NCBI RefSeq assembly: GCF_914484835.1
Contig: NZ_CAJZAR010000108.1
Coordinates: 1-33,973, forward strand
Length of the DNA stretch: 33,973 nucleotides
From: Paraburkholderia tropica
GTDB taxonomy: Bacteria; Pseudomonadota; Gammaproteobacteria; Burkholderiales; Burkholderiaceae
Reading direction: 5' to 3'
Below are positions 31,035 to 33,973 of the stretch, one piece after another. The notes under the pieces are model-generated. The model saw nothing but the letters and a program-made list of their open reading frames with translations, had not been told where the DNA came from and searched no databases. The position numbers and the translations under genes were made by a program. The stretch's first letter is position 1; each line of letters opens with the position of its first letter.

Positions 31035-33473
31035 TCAGTGCTTGCGGAACAGATTCATGATGTCTTCCTTCTCCTGCGCGTTGACGTGCGCGGGCTCGCT
31101 CTCGGCCGAACCTTGCGCGCCCTGTTCGCCGCTCGCCGCCGCGTCGAGCGCCGCCTGGCTGATGCCGACCGTGGAGACGAAGCCGTGGCCCGGCGTGGCG
31201 TCGGCGTAATAGAGTTCGTCGCCGAGCGTGACGATGCCGTCGGGCATCGGCATCTTGTACTCGGGCACGCCGTTGAGCGCCTTCTGCATGTAGTCGATCC
31301 ACACCGGCAGCGAGAGGCCGCCGCCGGTTTCGCGATCGCCGAGGCTGCGCGGATTGTCGTAGCCGATCCACGCGATGGCCGCGAGTGTGTGCTGATAGCC
31401 CGCGAACCACGCGTCGCGCGAATCGTTGGTCGTGCCGGTCTTGCCGCCGAGGTCGGTGCGCTTGAGGACGTTCGACTTCGCGCCCGTGCCGCGCTGCGCG
31501 ACGCTCTGCAGCAGGCTGTTCATGATGTACGCGTTGCGCGGATCGATCGCGCGCGGCGCGTTCTGTTCCGCCACGAGCGGCTGCGCCTGCGCGACCACCA
31601 TGCCGCGCTGGTCGGTGACTTCGGCGATCAGATACGGATTCACGCGATAGCCGCCGTTCGCGAACACGGCGTAGCCGCCCGCCATCTGCAACGGCGTGAC
31701 GAGGCCCGCGCCCAGCGCCATCGGCAGATAGGCCGGATGACGCTCGGCGTCGAAACCGAAGTGCGTGATGTACTGCTGCGCGTACTTCGTGCCGATGTGG
31801 TTGAGGATGCGGATCGACACGAGGTTCTTCGACTTCATGAGCGCCGTGCGCATGGTCATGGGGCCGTCGAAGCCGCCGCCGTAGTTCTTCGGCTCCCACG
31901 CCTGGCCGCCGGTTTCGGCCGCGCTGAAGAACAGCGGCGCGTCGTTGATGACGGTGGCCGGTCCGAGCCCCTTGTCGAGCGACGCCGAATAGATGAACGG
32001 CTTGAAGCTCGAACCCGGCTGGCGCCACGCCTGGGTGACGTGGTTGAACTTGTTCTTGTTGAAGTCGAAGCCGCCCACCAGCGCGCGGATCGCGCCGTCC
32101 TGCGGCACCACCGAGACGAACGCGCCCTCGATCTGCGGCAACTGCGTGATCGACCATTCGCCCGCGTTGTTACGTGCCACGCGGATGATCGCGCCCGGGC
32201 GGATCTTCTGCGAAGGCTGCGCGCGCGCGGAGAGGTTGTACTGCGCGAAGCGCAGGCCGTCGCCGGTGATGCTGGCCGTGTTGCCGTCCATGAAGGTGGC
32301 CTGCACTTCCTTCGGGCTCGCCGAGGTGACCACGGCCGCGACGAGTTCGCCGTTGTCGGGGTGCTCGATCAGGGCGTCGTCGATGGCCTGTTCGCGGTCG
32401 TCGGCGTCGGCGGGCAGGTCGATGAAGGCTTCCGGGCCGCGATAGCCGTGACGCCGCTCGTAATCCATCAGCCCCTTGCGCAGCGCGCGGTAGGCGACGT
32501 CCTGGTCGGCGGAATCGATGGTCGTGACCACGTTCAGACCGCGCGTGTAAGCCTCTTCGTGGTACTGCGCGTACATCATCTGACGCACCATTTCCGCCAC
32601 GTACTCCGCGTGCACGCTGAATTCCTTGCCCTGGCCCTTCACGACCAGCGGTTGCGCGGCGGCGTCGTCGTACTGCTGCTGGGTGATGTAGTGCAACTCC
32701 AGCATGCGCTCCAGGATGTACTCCTGGCGCACCTTCGCGCGCTTTGGATTGACGACCGGGTTATACGCCGACGGCGCCTTCGGCAGCCCGGCGAGCATCG
32801 CGCATTCGGCGAGCGTGAGGTCCTTCAGATCCTTGCCGAAGTACACGCGCGCGGCGCTCGCGAAACCGTAGGCGCGCTGCCCCAGATAGATCTGGTTCAT
32901 GTAGACCTCGAGGATCTGGTCCTTCGAGAGCTTCGACTCGATCTTGTAGGCGAGCAGCATCTCGTAGATCTTGCGCGTGTAGGTCTTCTCGCTCGACAGG
33001 AAGAAGTTGCGCGCGACCTGCATGGTGATGGTGCTCGCGCCTTGCGACGCATGGCCGTTCGTCAGCGCGACGATGCCCGCGCGCGCGATGCCCGTGAGGT
33101 CGACGCCGCCGTGTTCGTAGAAGCGCGAGTCTTCGATCGCCAGAATCGCTTTCTTCAGATTGTCCGGCACGTCCCGGAAATGGACGACATCGCGCCGCTC
33201 CTCGCCGAATTCGCCGATCAGCACGTGGTCGCGCGTGTAGATGCGCAGCGGCACTTTCGGCCGGTAGTCGGTGAGCGCGTCGAGCGACGGCAGATTCGGC
33301 GTGGCGACGATCAGCGCGTAGCCGAGCACGAGCGCGACGCACGCGGCGCCGCCCGCGATCAGCACGACGAAGCCGATCAGCAGCTTGGCCCACCAGGGCC
33401 GCTTGCGCCTGGTCGGGGCGGGCGGCTCCGGCGGCGTGGACGGAGCGGACGAAGGAGGCTGGGCGTCTTGCAT
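31035..33473 (-). CDS. mrcA: Penicillin-binding protein 1A (bifunctional transglycosylase/transpeptidase)
   Basis: The 812-aa inner-membrane enzyme polymerises and cross-links peptidoglycan. A Pro-rich cytoplasmic N-terminus (1-27) precedes one membrane helix (about 31-57). The GT51 glycosyltransferase domain has catalytic E114 in ILAIEDSRFYEHGG and the motif GASTITMQVARNFFL (146-160). An OB-like insert leads to the transpeptidase domain, with SxxK at S488-K491 (PGSSFKPF), SKN at 548-550 and KTG at 678-680. All catalytic motifs are intact. It is divergent from the pilM-like gene, an arrangement common in Burkholderia and Pseudomonas. Confidence 0.97.
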   Translation of the reverse strand: MQDAQPPSSAPSTPPEPPAPTRRKRPWWAKLLIGFVVLIAGGAACVALVLGYALIVATPNLPSLDALTDYRPKVPLRIYTRDHVLIGEFGEERRDVVHFRDVPDNLKKAILAIEDSRFYEHGGVDLTGIARAGIVALTNGHASQGASTITMQVARNFFLSSEKTYTRKIYEMLLAYKIESKLSKDQILEVYMNQIYLGQRAYGFASAARVYFGKDLKDLTLAECAMLAGLPKAPSAYNPVVNPKRAKVRQEYILERMLELHYITQQQYDDAAAQPLVVKGQGKEFSVHAEYVAEMVRQMMYAQYHEEAYTRGLNVVTTIDSADQDVAYRALRKGLMDYERRHGYRGPEAFIDLPADADDREQAIDDALIEHPDNGELVAAVVTSASPKEVQATFMDGNTASITGDGLRFAQYNLSARAQPSQKIRPGAIIRVARNNAGEWSITQLPQIEGAFVSVVPQDGAIRALVGGFDFNKNKFNHVTQAWRQPGSSFKPFIYSASLDKGLGPATVINDAPLFFSAAETGGQAWEPKNYGGGFDGPMTMRTALMKSKNLVSIRILNHIGTKYAQQYITHFGFDAERHPAYLPMALGAGLVTPLQMAGGYAVFANGGYRVNPYLIAEVTDQRGMVVAQAQPLVAEQNAPRAIDPRNAYIMNSLLQSVAQRGTGAKSNVLKRTDLGGKTGTTNDSRDAWFAGYQHTLAAIAWIGYDNPRSLGDRETGGGLSLPVWIDYMQKALNGVPEYKMPMPDGIVTLGDELYYADATPGHGFVSTVGISQAALDAAASGEQGAQGSAESEPAHVNAQEKEDIMNLFRKH

Positions 33474-33499
33474 ACGGTTACCGAAAAAACAGTCCCGCG

Positions 33500-33505
33500 A
33501 TTATA
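33500..33505 (-). promoter_or_regulatory. -10 element of the mrcA promoter
   Basis: Read on the minus strand, this is a perfect TATAAT, preceded by GGC and followed by CGCGGG. The start point would fall about 20 nt before the mrcA ATG. No clear -35 is present at 16-18 bp. Confidence 0.55.
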
Positions 33506-33619
33506 GCCGTGCGTTCCGCGCGCTTTCGGAAAGCTTACGCGGCGCTTGAGGCGGGTCGTGTGGGTTCGTTCCCGGCGCGCGGCACGCGTGCGGGACGGTG
33601 CCAGGAGAGCACCGGCACG

Positions 33620-33641
33620 GCACCAACGCAGCACCAACGCA
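33620..33641. repeat. 11-bp tandem direct repeat
   Basis: GCACCAACGCA occurs twice head to tail (33620-33630 and 33631-33641) without mismatch, in the mrcA-pilM gap. Two copies only. It may be an operator-like site or slippage product. Confidence 0.5.
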
Positions 33642-33811
33642 GCGGGACAGATGACTCACTCTAGCCGCGTCTCGTGGCGCGGAGAAGCATCCAGGTCGGA
33701 TTCGACGCGAGATTGGCCGTTTGGCCGAGTGTTCGCGCGATCGGACCCTTCGCACAATCCCAGCAAGGCGCCACGAACGGTTCGCGGCGCAACGCACACG
33801 GGAGGAATGCG

Positions 33812-33973
33812 ATGAGCTTGCTCAATCCGCTGTTGTTGAATGCGCGCCGCTTTGGGGCGGGCGTGGACGTGAGCGCGCGCGGCATCACGCTGGTCGTGCT
33901 CAGTGAGCGGCTGTTCGGCGGCGGGCCGCTGCGCATCGAGTGGCTGGCGCACGCGCCGCTCGCGCGCGAGACG
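33812..33973 (+). CDS. pilM: Type IV pilus assembly protein PilM-like (partial, 5' end)
   Basis: The first 54 codons are present, reading MSLLNPLLLNARRFGAGVDV and then SARGITLVVLSERLFGG; the frame stays open to the window edge. The GVDVSARGITLVVLS segment resembles the N-terminal actin-like phosphate-binding strand of PilM (usually GIDIG...VKLVEL). PilM is the cytoplasmic partner of PilN in the pilus alignment complex. The divergent position from mrcA/ponA supports pilM, since ponA-pilMNOPQ is a known order in related bacteria. GGAGGA lies 5 nt before the ATG. The gene is incomplete, so the call depends partly on context. Confidence 0.7.
   Translation, partial: MSLLNPLLLNARRFGAGVDVSARGITLVVLSERLFGGGPLRIEWLAHAPLARET

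Larger units (their letters stand above)
33474..33811. other. Divergent intergenic region mrcA-pilM
   Basis: This 338-nt gap separates mrcA (minus) from the pilM-like gene (plus). It holds a perfect -10 for mrcA (33500-33505), an 11-bp tandem repeat (33620-33641) and a shorter doubled TTGGCCG (33713-33719 and 33721-33727). The strong GGAGGA ribosome-binding site (33801-33806) serves the pilM-like gene. I found no reliable promoter for the plus direction and no coding frame with a credible start. Confidence 0.6.

Noticed and set aside
31002..33506. An 834-codon open frame on the + strand opposite mrcA
   Set aside because: It is antisense to a complete penicillin-binding protein with all catalytic motifs. 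Its translation is Arg/His/Asp-rich, the usual shadow of a high-GC gene.

Overview
The window looks like a chromosome segment from a beta-proteobacterium of the Burkholderia sensu lato group (Burkholderia/Paraburkholderia/Caballeronia). The basis is the high GC content, the exact order of the ribosomal cluster, and the downstream order cutA-dsbD-hemB-engB-cytochrome c4-resB-ccsA ... lysA-lptM/cyaY-mrcA/pilM. The genus assignment is inference; no 16S or other decisive marker is present.

Region 1 (1-14894) runs in one direction. It holds the tail of tuf, then the S10 operon (rpsJ to rpsQ), the spc operon (rplN to rpmJ, with secY and infA) and the alpha operon (rpsM, rpsK, rpsD, rpoA, rplQ). Genes are mostly 2-35 nt apart or overlapping. 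The exceptions are six longer gaps: tuf-rpsJ, rpsJ-rplC, rpsQ-rplN, rpsK-rpsD, rpsD-rpoA and rpoA-rplQ. Each carries clear RNA secondary structure, promoter-like hexamers, or intrinsic-terminator shapes inside the operon. These gaps are the most informative non-coding part of the window.

Region 2 (14895-26961) begins after the terminator behind rplQ. It has a GH20 beta-N-acetylhexosaminidase lipoprotein flanked by two near-identical terminators, then cutA-dsbD (overlapping), convergent hemB, and a hemB-engB intergenic interval with a likely small RNA on the + strand. Next come engB (minus), a di-haem cytochrome c4, and the System II cytochrome c biogenesis pair resB-ccsA. DsbD (reductant delivery to the periplasm), HemB (tetrapyrrole synthesis), cytochrome c4 and ResB/CcsA form a functional neighbourhood for making c-type cytochromes.

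Region 3 (26962-33973) contains msrP-msrQ (periplasmic methionine sulfoxide repair), convergent lysA preceded by the lipoprotein gene lptM, divergent cyaY (frataxin), convergent mrcA/ponA (penicillin-binding protein 1A), and the first 54 codons of a pilM-like gene running off the end. Most convergent pairs share a bidirectional intrinsic terminator.

I saw no tRNA, rRNA, CRISPR array, insertion sequence, prophage or obvious foreign island. The coding content is conserved housekeeping. The observations worth following up are regulatory: the putative sRNA beside hemB, the terminators and alternative pairings inside the alpha operon, the spc promoter embedded in an inverted repeat, and the duplicated terminator around the hexosaminidase gene.
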